NCBI GenBank assembly: GCA_031275825.1
Contig: JAISOH010000069.1
Span: 1-32,108, forward strand
DNA from: Prevotellaceae bacterium
Lineage (GTDB): Bacteria; Bacteroidota; Bacteroidia; Bacteroidales; UBA932
Direction: 5' to 3'
DNA: 32,108 nt
A program made the translations under genes and the position numbers. The notes under the pieces were generated by a model. It did no database searches. It was not told the DNA's origin and saw only the letters and a list, made by a program, of their open reading frames with translations. How positions within the stretch are numbered: position 1 is the first letter of the stretch; the number at the start of each line of letters is the position of its first letter. Of the stretch, positions 16,396 through 24,433 are shown one piece after another.

Positions 16396-17400
16396 TTATT
16401 GATTTTTTATCGGTTTTGCAGTAAGAATAATTCCTTCTATTCGTTTCAACAAATCTCGTTTTGTACGGCTTGGAGCATATACAAATCCGTCGAATGTTAT
16501 AATCATGTTTTTTTCTTTGTCGATTGTTGTATAACTTACAAAAGGTCCGCCCATGTAATCGTTTTTAATTTCCCATAATCCGCGAATTCGTGCAAAAAAA
16601 TCATCGTTTATTTTTATTGTTCCGTACGATGGTTCAATGTAGTTTGTTGTAGTCATGTATGCGCTACCCTGCGGTTCTTTGTCAAGCAATACGTATTGCT
16701 GCAAAATTTCGTTTCGTTTTGCAATCAGAGCATCAAGCGAAAGCTGTGATTTGTCTGTGTAAGGGTATGTATAAATAAACACGCCTTCCGTACCTTTGGT
16801 AGTATTAAGCCCAAGCCATATAAATTCATTTTTATCGCCTAACAAATCGTAATCCTGCGGAAGATATATCGAATATCCGTATTTATTTTCTACCTGTTTG
16901 CGGAGTTCTGAATTTTCAAGAGTTTTTATTCCGCTGCTTATTCGTTCAAGTTCAGCCTGTTCAAAAATATCAAGTATTTTGTTTGCTCTTTTTTCCATAG
17001 CCTCAACTATTTGATTTTCATCGGATCCTGTTATATATAAAATGGTTTGAGGAGATGAATACAGGTTGGTTTCAGTTGAAATTTCACATTCTGTTTTATT
17101 TTTTTCTATCTGTATCACAACAATATTGCGATGCGCTTTGAGTATGTTTGAAAATTCTCGTCGGGTAATGTTTATTATTGAGAATTTGGCTTCGGGTTGA
17201 GGCAAAATAGTATCGGGTTCGGTAAATATTTTGCGAATAGTTACGCCTATGTTTCCATTCCACACGCCGGTATTTGCAACAACAACTATTTCGCTGTTTC
17301 TGCCTGTAGCCGATGGCAAAATCTTATTTTCATCCTTACATGAAAACAAAAATATCACCGATAAAAAAATTGCAGCCCGTATAATTGATAATTTTTTCAT
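16396..17400 (-). CDS. DUF4837 family lipoprotein
   Basis: The 334-aa product has a lipoprotein signal peptide with lipobox LFSC (Cys21). The family start is SEIVVVANTGVWNGNIG, and a second similar half follows around residue 180 (YGYSIYLPQDYDL...). DUF4837 proteins are Bacteroidota envelope lipoproteins of unknown function, often encoded downstream of rseP, as here (55-bp gap, same strand). A REP/MITE-like element follows the stop. I infer a role in envelope maintenance only from its neighbours. Confidence 0.85.
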   Translation of the reverse strand: MKKLSIIRAAIFLSVIFLFSCKDENKILPSATGRNSEIVVVANTGVWNGNIGVTIRKIFTEPDTILPQPEAKFSIINITRREFSNILKAHRNIVVIQIEKNKTECEISTETNLYSSPQTILYITGSDENQIVEAMEKRANKILDIFEQAELERISSGIKTLENSELRKQVENKYGYSIYLPQDYDLLGDKNEFIWLGLNTTKGTEGVFIYTYPYTDKSQLSLDALIAKRNEILQQYVLLDKEPQGSAYMTTTNYIEPSYGTIKINDDFFARIRGLWEIKNDYMGGPFVSYTTIDKEKNMIITFDGFVYAPSRTKRDLLKRIEGIILTAKPIKNQ

Positions 17401-17455
17401 GTTACCTGTTTTTTATTTAATAGATGCATTTTACCGTATAATTCCATAAAAAATT

Positions 17456-18931
17456 TTATTTTATTACAAAATTAATGATATCATTGCTTAAGGCAAACGC
17501 CATCAGGCATAACAATATTAAGAGACCAGCCATTTGCGCTTTTTCAAGAAACTTGTCGCTTGGTTTGCGGCGGAATATTATTTCGTAAATGGCAAAAACG
17601 GCATGTCCTCCATCGAGCGCCGGAACAGGCAAAATATTAATCACGGCGAGCATTATCGACAGTAAGGCTGTAAGTTTCCAAAATTGTTCCCAGTTCCACA
17701 TCGAAGGAAAAATATTTCCTATGGCAATAACGCTTCCTACCGATTTGTATGCTTCTGTTTTTGGCGAAAACATTAATCCCAGTTCTTTTATATAATTTTT
17801 TATTCCGTCAAAACCTTTGTTTATTCCGGCAGGCAGAGCTTCGAAAAATCCATAGGAAACATGCGTTAATTTCAGAGTTGAATCGGAAATGCCGACTCCG
17901 ATTATTCCTGATTCGGGAATTTCGACAGGAAGAACGAGAGTATCGCTGTTGCGCACAAGTTTTATTGCTACTGTTTGCTGTTTATTTTCTGACATAAAAG
18001 GAGATATTTCATCAAAGTATTGCATGTTTTGCGAATTTATTGCAATAATTCTGTCGTTTTTTTGTATCCCCGCTTTCTGTGCTGCCGATTCTTCCTTAAC
18101 TCCCGATACAATGAATTTCATTCGAGGATTTATAAATTCTTTATCTTTTAATATTTTACTGATGCATGTATCTGCAATATGAACGATGGTTTTTTCACCA
18201 TTGCGTTCTATTTCAACGTTTTTAATTCTGTCGCGAATAATGTTTATTTGGATTTCGTTAAATTTTTCAACAGGATTGCCATCAAGACTGACAATTTTAT
18301 CGCCGTTTCTGAAGCCTGTTTCTTTTGCAAACGCACTGCAGCTTATGCCGTTTTTTACATCTTTGTTTGCAATATAATTTTCGCCCCATGCGAATAATAT
18401 TCCCCAATAAATTAAAATTGCAAGAATAATATTAAACATTACGCCTCCAATCATTACAAGCAAACGCTGCCATGCGGGCTTTGAACGAAATTCCCACGGT
18501 TTCGGCAGCTGTTTCATTTGTTCTCTGTCCATCGATTCGTCAATCATTCCGCTTATTTTGCAATATCCGCCAAGCGGCAGCCAGCCTATTCCCCATTCGG
18601 TTGTTTTGGGATATTTGTACCAGTTGTCATCGGACAGTTCTTCGAGAGGAATAAGTTCTATTTCGGGACGACCTTTTTTGTCGAGTATTTTATCTCCGTT
18701 TGCATCAAGTTTTTTGCGTGTTGATTTATCATTGCGGGCAAACCATTTTGCCTGCCATTTACTGTTTATTTTTTTGAATCTCACTATTGATATGTAAGCG
18801 TTCACAAACAGGTAAAATTTATCGACCCGCATTTTAAAAAGACGCGCAAAGAAAAAATGACCCAGTTCGTGTACTGTTACCAGAATAGAAAGGCTTAATG
18901 TGAACTGTAAAATTTTTGTTAATATTTCCAT
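17456..18931 (-). CDS. rseP: RIP metalloprotease RseP (site-2 protease)
   Basis: This 491-aa multispanning zinc protease cleaves substrates within the inner membrane. The zinc motif HELGH (His21, Glu22, His25) is in the first membrane segment. The second conserved block, LPVPALDGGH, is near the C-terminus with the third zinc ligand Asp. One or two PDZ domains lie between (GVKEESAAQKAGIQKNDRI, and an earlier one around FRNGDKIVSLDGNPV). It is somewhat longer than the roughly 450-residue E. coli protein because of a charged insert at about 50-110. It lies 9 bp downstream of dxr and upstream of the DUF4837 gene in one operon. Confidence 0.95.
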   Translation of the reverse strand: MEILTKILQFTLSLSILVTVHELGHFFFARLFKMRVDKFYLFVNAYISIVRFKKINSKWQAKWFARNDKSTRKKLDANGDKILDKKGRPEIELIPLEELSDDNWYKYPKTTEWGIGWLPLGGYCKISGMIDESMDREQMKQLPKPWEFRSKPAWQRLLVMIGGVMFNIILAILIYWGILFAWGENYIANKDVKNGISCSAFAKETGFRNGDKIVSLDGNPVEKFNEIQINIIRDRIKNVEIERNGEKTIVHIADTCISKILKDKEFINPRMKFIVSGVKEESAAQKAGIQKNDRIIAINSQNMQYFDEISPFMSENKQQTVAIKLVRNSDTLVLPVEIPESGIIGVGISDSTLKLTHVSYGFFEALPAGINKGFDGIKNYIKELGLMFSPKTEAYKSVGSVIAIGNIFPSMWNWEQFWKLTALLSIMLAVINILPVPALDGGHAVFAIYEIIFRRKPSDKFLEKAQMAGLLILLCLMAFALSNDIINFVIK

Positions 18932-18940
18932 GTTTTGAGT

Positions 18941-20104
18941 TTATTTGTTTTTATAGTTTAATAATTTTTTTGCTGTTTTTCGCGCTTCAATATCGGTTGT
19001 CATATAATCGTTAATATCGGGATTTTTTATAAAAGTTGTTGTGTTCATTGTTTTTTCAATAATTTCGGGAATTTGCAAAAATTTGATTTTGTCGGTTAAG
19101 AATGCATCTACGGCAATTTCGTTTGCGGCATTCATTATGCAAGCCATATTTCCGCCTTTGTCAAGGGCTTCGTAGGCTAATGTTATGCATGGAAATTTTT
19201 TGGTATCCGAACTTTGAAATTCCAGCCTCATAAATTTTGAAAAATCAATACGTTTGACGTCAAGCGGCAAGCGTAGCGGAAAGTTGAGAGCGTATGCAAT
19301 GGCAATTCGCATATCCGGTTCGCTGAGTTGCGCTTTTACAGAGCCGTCGGCAAACTGTACCATCGAATGAACTATTGACTGCGGATGAACAACTATTTGA
19401 ATTTGTTCGGGTTTTACATCAAAAAGCCAGCGGGCTTCAATTACTTCAAAACCTTTATTCATCATGGTTGCCGAATCTATGGTAATTTTTTTTCCCATTG
19501 TCCATCTCGGATGTTTCAGAGCATCGGTTTTTGTTACGTTTTCGATAAATTTACTGTTGATATTGAAAAACGGTCCTCCTGAAGCCGTAAGCAAAATTTT
19601 TTCTATGGCGTTGGGTTCTCCCAGTATGCTTTGAAAAATTGCAGAATGTTCGGAATCAACGGGAATGATTTGCGCATGATAATGTTTTGCCAAATGCATA
19701 ATTAAATTGCCGGCAACAACAAGCGTTTCCTTATTTGCCAGCGCTATTGTCTTTTTTGATTTTATTGCGCTGATAACAGGTTTTAAACCTGCATATCCTA
19801 CTATTGCAGCAACAACAATATCAACATTTTCGCCGCAAATTGTCTGTTCTGCCGATTCTGTTTTTGTAAAAACTTTTATGGGATATTTGGCAAGTGCATC
19901 GCATACAAAGCCGTATTTTTGTTCGTTCACAATTATTACTGTATTTGGCTGAAATTCTATTGCCTGCCGGATCAACAGTTCGGCATTATTGTTGGCAACA
20001 AGAATTTCGGCAACAAACCTGTCGTGATGAGCGCGTATTATATCAAGCGTTTGTGTGCCGATAGAACCTGTTGAGCCAAGTATTGCCACGTGTGTTTTTT
20101 TCAT
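18941..20104 (-). CDS. dxr: 1-deoxy-D-xylulose-5-phosphate reductoisomerase
   Basis: It makes MEP from DXP with NADPH, the committed step of the non-mevalonate isoprenoid pathway. The start is ATG 20104 (MKKTHVAILGSTGSIGTQ, 387 aa); the frame is open 16 codons further, but that part overlaps the preceding gene. Motifs are GSTGSIGTQTLDII (NADPH), ANKETLVVAG, DSEHSAIFQ (metal and substrate), ASGGPF and NAANEIAVDAF. Its ATG shares one base with the upstream gene's stop (TAATG), so translation is probably coupled. The order M23-dxr-rseP is typical for the phylum. Confidence 0.97.
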   Translation of the reverse strand: MKKTHVAILGSTGSIGTQTLDIIRAHHDRFVAEILVANNNAELLIRQAIEFQPNTVIIVNEQKYGFVCDALAKYPIKVFTKTESAEQTICGENVDIVVAAIVGYAGLKPVISAIKSKKTIALANKETLVVAGNLIMHLAKHYHAQIIPVDSEHSAIFQSILGEPNAIEKILLTASGGPFFNINSKFIENVTKTDALKHPRWTMGKKITIDSATMMNKGFEVIEARWLFDVKPEQIQIVVHPQSIVHSMVQFADGSVKAQLSEPDMRIAIAYALNFPLRLPLDVKRIDFSKFMRLEFQSSDTKKFPCITLAYEALDKGGNMACIMNAANEIAVDAFLTDKIKFLQIPEIIEKTMNTTTFIKNPDINDYMTTDIEARKTAKKLLNYKNK

Positions 20105-20958
20105 TAAAATTGAATATAAATTGTTGGGGCAACAGGAATTCCGTTTTGCCATAATTCAAAATGCAAATAACTGTCTTTTGCAGAATTTGTCGTTCCCACC
20201 GTTGCTATGGCTTCGCCGGCATTAACCCGTTCTCCTGTAGATTTAAATGTTGTGCTTATTCCTTTATAAACCGATATCAGATTATTGGCGTGCTGTATTT
20301 GAATAACATAATTGTCATTGGGAGTCCATCCTGAAAAAATTATCATTCCATCGAATGTCGCAGTAACAACAGGACTTGTAGTTGCTTTAATATTTATCCC
20401 AAACTGCTGTTTGCTTGAATCAAACGAATTTATTACTTCTCCTTTTAACGGCGGATAAAGGTACATGTTTTCTGATATGACATTTTTGTCGTTTGTTGAA
20501 AGACGGGAAATGTCTTCCTGTTCAATTTCGGCTCTGAATGCAGAATCTTCGGGCATTAGAGGATATTCGGTAAACGTTGTATTGATTATTGAATCCAGAT
20601 TAATATTTTCGTTTCCTATAGAATCTATTTCACCCGAAACAAACGATTGAATGGAATTAAAATATCCTTCCCACGAGGCAACTGCATTTTCGAGTGAATC
20701 AAGTTTTTCGGCATTGCTTATAATTCTTTGGCGTATTGTGTTGTTAGGATAACCCGGAATAAGGTTGCGAATCGGCGTATAGGCTATAAACAGAAAAAAC
20801 AGAAAAAATACAATCAAAACAACAGGAATAATAATACTTAAAACAAGCCAACCCGAAAGACGCGCTTTCCACACCTGTTCGTAGTCGGTATCGTTGTAAA
20901 CAGAAAAGTGATATTTTTTCCCTAATATTTTGTATATTTTTTTTCTTCTTTTTCCCAT
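20104..20958 (-). CDS. M23 (LytM) domain protein, probably catalytically inactive
   Basis: The 284-aa protein has an N-terminal cytosolic segment (1-36), one transmembrane helix (about 37-60), a periplasmic linker and a C-terminal M23-like domain (about 165-280). The fold's landmarks are present: GEVINSFDS, IQHANNLISVYKG, GERVNAGEAIATVG and YLHFELWQNG. The zinc ligands of active M23 enzymes are not. The HxGxD block reads QFGINI (His to Gln185, Asp to Asn189), and HLHFE reads YLHFE (Tyr264). It may therefore regulate or scaffold murein hydrolysis rather than cut peptides, as degenerate LytM factors do in other bacteria. It leads the dxr-rseP operon. Confidence 0.87.
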   Translation of the reverse strand: MGKRRKKIYKILGKKYHFSVYNDTDYEQVWKARLSGWLVLSIIIPVVLIVFFLFFLFIAYTPIRNLIPGYPNNTIRQRIISNAEKLDSLENAVASWEGYFNSIQSFVSGEIDSIGNENINLDSIINTTFTEYPLMPEDSAFRAEIEQEDISRLSTNDKNVISENMYLYPPLKGEVINSFDSSKQQFGINIKATTSPVVTATFDGMIIFSGWTPNDNYVIQIQHANNLISVYKGISTTFKSTGERVNAGEAIATVGTTNSAKDSYLHFELWQNGIPVAPTIYIQF

Positions 20959-20987
20959 TTATCAGTGAAGATTGGAATATTGAGCGG

Positions 20988-20995
20988 CAAAGTTA
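20988..20995 (-). promoter_or_regulatory. -7 box for M23-dxr-rseP-DUF4837 operon
   Basis: Minus-strand TAACTTTG matches TAnnTTTG and lies 29 bp upstream of ATG 20958. No TTG is seen at the -33 position. Confidence 0.55.
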
Positions 20996-21075
20996 TAAAA
21001 AAATATGTATTCACGCATTAACGACTTAAAATTTTAAGAACAAACGCATAAAATCAAATTATCAAATTTTTATTA

Positions 21076-21362
21076 GACCTCTTGCGAAACTAAAATAATC
21101 GAAGTACCTTTGCAACAATTGAGATAAGATAATATCAAAAATTACAAACCGGAAGAATTTCATCCGCTGTCGAAGCAAGAGAATCTGGATAACCGGGCTG
21201 TCCACGCACGAGAGTTGCAAATGAACACGCCATCGTCTTTGTCAAACGATTCCGAATACTGTCTGAACGGTATCGCAACCGGCGTAAACGATTCGGTTTG
21301 AGGTTCAATCTTATTGGTGCTATTTGCAATCTCGAATTGCTTTGTTAGTTTCGCAAAAGGCC
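21076..21362 (+). mobile_element. Internally deleted IS5-family-like element (287 bp)
   Basis: The terminal inverted repeats are GACCTCTTGCGAAACTAA (21076-21093) and, reversed, GGCCTTTTGCGAAACTAA (21362-21345), 16 of 18 identical. The sequence TATTA flanks both ends (21071-21075 and 21363-21367) and may be a target duplication, though the region is AT-rich. Inside are an intact TACCTTTG promoter box (21105-21112) and only the last part of a transposase gene. It is therefore a non-autonomous relic that keeps both ends, and it interrupts the integrase gene on the right. Confidence 0.75.
21140..21348 (+). pseudogene. IS5-family transposase C-terminal fragment, frameshifted
   Basis: One frame reads KPEEFHPLSKQENLDNRAV then HARELQ. 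At about 21216 it must shift to continue as NEHAIVFVKRFRILSERYR and NRRKRFGLRFNLIGAICN, ending at TAG 21346. The EHAI...KRFRIL...YRNRRKRFGLRFNLI pattern is the usual C-terminus of IS5-group DDE transposases. The catalytic D and E regions upstream are missing except for the part around the last motif. It is not functional. Confidence 0.7.
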
Positions 21363-21952
21363 TATTATATATTCATCCATGCTTTCATCATTATATTCAT
21401 CCATTGCGGCAATAAAAAAAGTCCGGATTGCTCTTAAATTTGCGCTTATTCCTGCCTGTCCTGTTTTTTGCCGCATTAAATAATCTTCAAATTTTTCTAA
21501 AATTTTTTTGCTTATTTCATTAATATTAATGCTGTTTGATTTATAAAACCTTTTAAGATGGTTTATTGCTGCGGAGTTCATATAATATGTTCCGTTTTTA
21601 CCTTTTTTCTTCTCAATTTCTTTATTTCTGCTCTCGCAAAAGGCTATAAAATCAATAAATTTCCCGTTTTTTGTTTCGTTTTTGCGCAAAATATGGTTTT
21701 TTATATCATTAGCAGTACAGTATTTATATCCCAATTCTGCAATGTATTCTCTGCATTGCGCAATCAGCCTTTCCATGTTTAGAGAATAAAAGGAGTTGCG
21801 GAACAACTTCATTTCCTTTGTCAAGCCTTTGTCGGTTACGTATATTTGTGTAGGAATGTACACTCGTTTGCCTTTGTGTACAATTTCAATAGAAACTTTA
21901 TAAGTTCCATCTTTCTTTTTATGTCGGTGTATGGATGAACAGTTGTTGCCAT
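21345..21952 (-). pseudogene. Tyrosine recombinase (integrase) pseudogene, N-terminal half
   Basis: From ATG 21952 the reading is MATTVHPYTDIK, then one base is missing in an A-run (plus-strand T-run 21916-21920). Adding one A restores KKDGTYKVSIEIVHKGKRV and VYIPTQIYVTDKG. The arm-binding-like domain and SAM-like core-binding domain follow (to about AGISANLRAIRTFFIAAMDEY). Coding then runs into the inverted repeat of the IS relic and stops (GLLRN). The catalytic domain with the R...HxxR...Y residues is absent and does not reappear beyond the IS. The gene sits next to the 3' end of tRNA-Pro, the usual place for an integrase of a tRNA-targeting island. An intact promoter remains. Confidence 0.75.
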
Positions 21953-21986
21953 GTGTTATTTTTTTACTGCATATTTATTTACCGCT

Positions 21987-22018
21987 CAAAAGTACAAAAA
22001 AGTTGTTAAAGTAGCAAA
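21987..22018 (-). promoter_or_regulatory. Promoter of integrase pseudogene
   Basis: Minus strand: TTTG (22018-22015), 20 nt, TACTTTTG (21994-21987). It is a full consensus match although the gene it serves is broken. Confidence 0.6.
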
Positions 22019-22056
22019 AAAAATAAACACGAGGACATTTAACAATGCTCGTATTT
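22014..22056 (-). terminator. Intrinsic terminator after tRNA-Pro
   Basis: On the minus strand AAATACGAG (22056-22048) pairs with CTCGTGTTT (22033-22025), 9 bp with one T-G wobble. An A and a T-tract follow. It ends transcription of the tRNA gene and overlaps the -33 box of the integrase relic. Confidence 0.65.
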
Positions 22057-22083
22057 ATCACTAATTCACTGTATTTTACTTTG

Positions 22084-22157
22084 TCGGGGTACTCCGACTC
22101 GAACGGAGGACCCCCTGCTCCCAAAGCAGGTGCGCTAGCCAACTGCGCCACACCCCG
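22084..22157 (-). tRNA. tRNA-Pro (anticodon TGG)
   Basis: The 74-nt cloverleaf reads 5' CGGGGTG acceptor, D-arm GCGCAGTTGGCTAGCGC, anticodon stem CCTGC with loop TTTGGGA, and T-arm containing GTTCGAGTC. The acceptor strand TACCCCG and discriminator A complete it. The anticodon is complementary to plus-strand CCA at 22121-22123. CCA is not encoded. A consensus promoter lies upstream and a terminator downstream. Confidence 0.97.
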
Positions 22158-22180
22158 AAGCGTTTTTTCAAAACGGACTG

Positions 22181-22212
22181 CAAAAGTAGATTAAAAATTC
22201 AAATTCTCCAAA
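22181..22212 (-). promoter_or_regulatory. Promoter of tRNA-Pro
   Basis: Minus strand: TTTG (22212-22209), 20 nt, TACTTTTG (22188-22181), located 23 bp before the tRNA 5' end. It matches the full Bacteroidota consensus. Confidence 0.7.
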
Positions 22213-22249
22213 TATTTTTTGTTATCGGCAAATTTTATTGTTTATTTAT

Positions 22250-22257
22250 TACTTTTG
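22250..22257 (+). promoter_or_regulatory. -7 box for FecCD-type transporter operon
   Basis: TACTTTTG matches TAnnTTTG and ends 20 bp before ATG 22278. A good -33 box is not seen. Confidence 0.55.
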
Positions 22258-22277
22258 TTGTCAAATTTTTATCATAT

Positions 22278-23312
22278 ATGACAAATAATCGAACACGCAC
22301 AAAATTTTATTTCGGGGCATTGTCGCTTGCGGTGATATTGCTTTTTGTACTTGATATTGTTTTAGGTTCGGTTTATATTTCAATACGTGAAATTTTTAAT
22401 GTGTTTTTTTCAGCAGATAAAGTGGAGCCGCATATTTCCAATATAATTATTAATTTTCGATTACCGCGTGCGTGTGTAGCATTACTTGCAGGAGTGGCTT
22501 TATCGGTAAGCGGTTTGCAAATGCAAACGGTATTTAGAAATCCGCTTGCCGACCCTTACATTCTTGGCGTAAGTTCGGGAGCAAATTTGGGAGTTGCATT
22601 ATTTTTGCTTGGTTCTTCAATATTTTCGATAATATTACCAACGCTTGTTTCAAATTTTTGCATAGCATCGGCGGCATTTGCAGGCTCTGCACTGACGTTG
22701 TTTTTGGTACTGATTGTTTCAATACGTATTCGTGATATAATGACGGTTTTAATATTTGGTATAATGTTTTCGGGAGCGGCAACTGCAATTGTCGGATTGT
22801 TGCAATACATGAGCAGCGAATCCGCCCTGAAGACCTTTGTTGTATGGACGCTCGGAAATCTCGGCAATGCTACTTTTGATGAAATCAAAATAATGTTTGT
22901 CATAACTTTAACCGGATTAACGATTGTGATTTTTTCGATAAAAAAACTCAACGTGTTACTGCTTGGGGATGTTTATGCACAAACGGTAGGTGTAAATTTG
23001 AGATTGACGCGAACAATAATTTTTATGAGTACAAGTTTGCTTACAGGTCAGGTTGTAGCCTTTTGCGGTCCTATCGGTTTTATAGGAATAGCCGTTCCGC
23101 ATATTGCAAGGATGTTTTTTCGCAGAGCCGATCATCGCATACTGGTTCCGGCATGTATATTGCTTGGAGCAAATATAATGCTGTTTTGTGATATTGTTTC
23201 TCAAATTCCGGGATATAATATTGTTATTCCCATCAATATTGTTGTTGCTTTTGTTGGTATTCCTGTAATAATACGCATAATTTTCTCAAATAAAAAAATT
23301 ATTAATGAATGA
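22278..23312 (+). CDS. FecCD-family ABC transporter permease (iron-siderophore, haem or cobalamin)
   Basis: The 344-aa inner-membrane protein has about ten hydrophobic segments. It carries the family's conserved blocks: LPRACVALLAGVALSVSGLQMQTVFRNPLADPYILGVSSGANLG, located at about residues 58-101, and GPIGFIGIAVPHIARMFF near 258-275. Such permeases import Fe-siderophores, haem or vitamin B12 with an ATPase and a binding protein. The ATPase gene follows with a 4-bp ATGA overlap. No binding-protein or TonB receptor gene lies beside it, so the substrate is open and the binding protein may be elsewhere. Confidence 0.95.
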   Translation: MTNNRTRTKFYFGALSLAVILLFVLDIVLGSVYISIREIFNVFFSADKVEPHISNIIINFRLPRACVALLAGVALSVSGLQMQTVFRNPLADPYILGVSSGANLGVALFLLGSSIFSIILPTLVSNFCIASAAFAGSALTLFLVLIVSIRIRDIMTVLIFGIMFSGAATAIVGLLQYMSSESALKTFVVWTLGNLGNATFDEIKIMFVITLTGLTIVIFSIKKLNVLLLGDVYAQTVGVNLRLTRTIIFMSTSLLTGQVVAFCGPIGFIGIAVPHIARMFFRRADHRILVPACILLGANIMLFCDIVSQIPGYNIVIPINIVVAFVGIPVIIRIIFSNKKIINE

Positions 23313-24085
23313 ATAAACAGAGCATAAAAATAGAAAATCTTTCACTCGGATATGAAAATTCCGCAAATGCAAAACATGAACTTTTTCCACCGTTTTCGGT
23401 TACAGCAGGCAGTTCGCAGTTTATTGCTCTTGTCGGTCGCAATGGAGTTGGCAAATCAACGTTTTTGCGTACGCTTGCAGGTTTGCAAAATATTTTTTCA
23501 GGTAATATTTTCATAAACGGAAAGGCTGCCAGTAGGCTTTTGCGTAAGGATTATGCCAGTTTAATAAGTTTTGTATCAACGGAAATGGTTAGAGTTATGC
23601 ATCTTAAAGTTTTTGATTTGATTGCAATGGGACGATATACATATACAAATTTATTCGGTAATTTAAGCGTAAATGATGAAAAAATCATTGTTGATTCGCT
23701 GGAAATGACAGGAATGAGTGATTTTATGTGGCGAAATGTTTCGGAATTGAGCGATGGTGAGCGACAACGCATAATGATAGCGCGCGCCCTTGTTCAGGAT
23801 ACTCCGATAATGATTTTCGATGAACCTACGGCATTTTTGGATATACCAAATAAGTACGAAATAATATTATTGCTTAAAAATTTAACTCGTCAAAAATCCA
23901 AAACAATAATATTTTCTACTCATGACCTCAACATTGCATTGCATCTTGCCGACAAAATTTGGCTTATGGCCAACCGAAAAATGTATGAAGGTACTCCTTC
24001 GCAACTCATAAAAACAAATGCTTTTGACGAAATGCTTGCCAATACGGTTTTGAAAATGGAAAACGGAGAAATAAAATTTAAATAA
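23309..24085 (+). CDS. ABC transporter ATP-binding protein, FecE/BtuD type
   Basis: The 258-aa ATPase energises the permease encoded just upstream. Walker A is GRNGVGKST (43-51). The Q-loop region follows, with signature LSDGERQR, Walker B IMIFDEP and the His switch FSTHD. The length and the FecE/BtuD-like pattern fit metal-chelate importers. Translation is coupled to the permease by overlap. Nothing in the sequence separates iron, haem or cobalamin substrates. Confidence 0.95.
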   Translation: MNKQSIKIENLSLGYENSANAKHELFPPFSVTAGSSQFIALVGRNGVGKSTFLRTLAGLQNIFSGNIFINGKAASRLLRKDYASLISFVSTEMVRVMHLKVFDLIAMGRYTYTNLFGNLSVNDEKIIVDSLEMTGMSDFMWRNVSELSDGERQRIMIARALVQDTPIMIFDEPTAFLDIPNKYEIILLLKNLTRQKSKTIIFSTHDLNIALHLADKIWLMANRKMYEGTPSQLIKTNAFDEMLANTVLKMENGEIKFK

Positions 24086-24391
24086 CAATACAAAACTATG
24101 CTTATCTGAAACAGCAAGTTTAATTAACAAATGTAACTTTAAGTAATAAAAAATCTGAATAGAGCATGCCCCATTAAGAGATTAAGAAAAAAGTTTTTAC
24201 TTTATAGTTACAGTGAAAAATAAAAAACATTTAATTCGGAAAACAGATAACTGTCGCTTCGCTCATAATCTTTGATTTTGTTTTGAATATTGTCCTGTTT
24301 ATGCTTGGATTCTAAATCAAAATTTATAAGGATAATTTTAATTACATTTTAAACAAATTCTGAATTAAATATCAATTTTCAATTATTTTAT
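24086..24391. other. Intergenic region without recognised gene
   Basis: The 300-bp stretch between the ABC ATPase and the DUF2723 promoter is AT-rich with no convincing ORF, RNA or terminator. I see only scattered short A- and T-tracts. Confidence 0.5.
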
Positions 24392-24399
24392 TACCTTTG
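24392..24399 (+). promoter_or_regulatory. -7 box for DUF2723 gene
   Basis: TACCTTTG matches TAnnTTTG and lies 34 bp upstream of ATG 24434. No TTG stands at the -33 position. Confidence 0.55.
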
Positions 24400-24433
24400 T
24401 AATCGAATTTGTGCATAATAAATATAAAATTAT

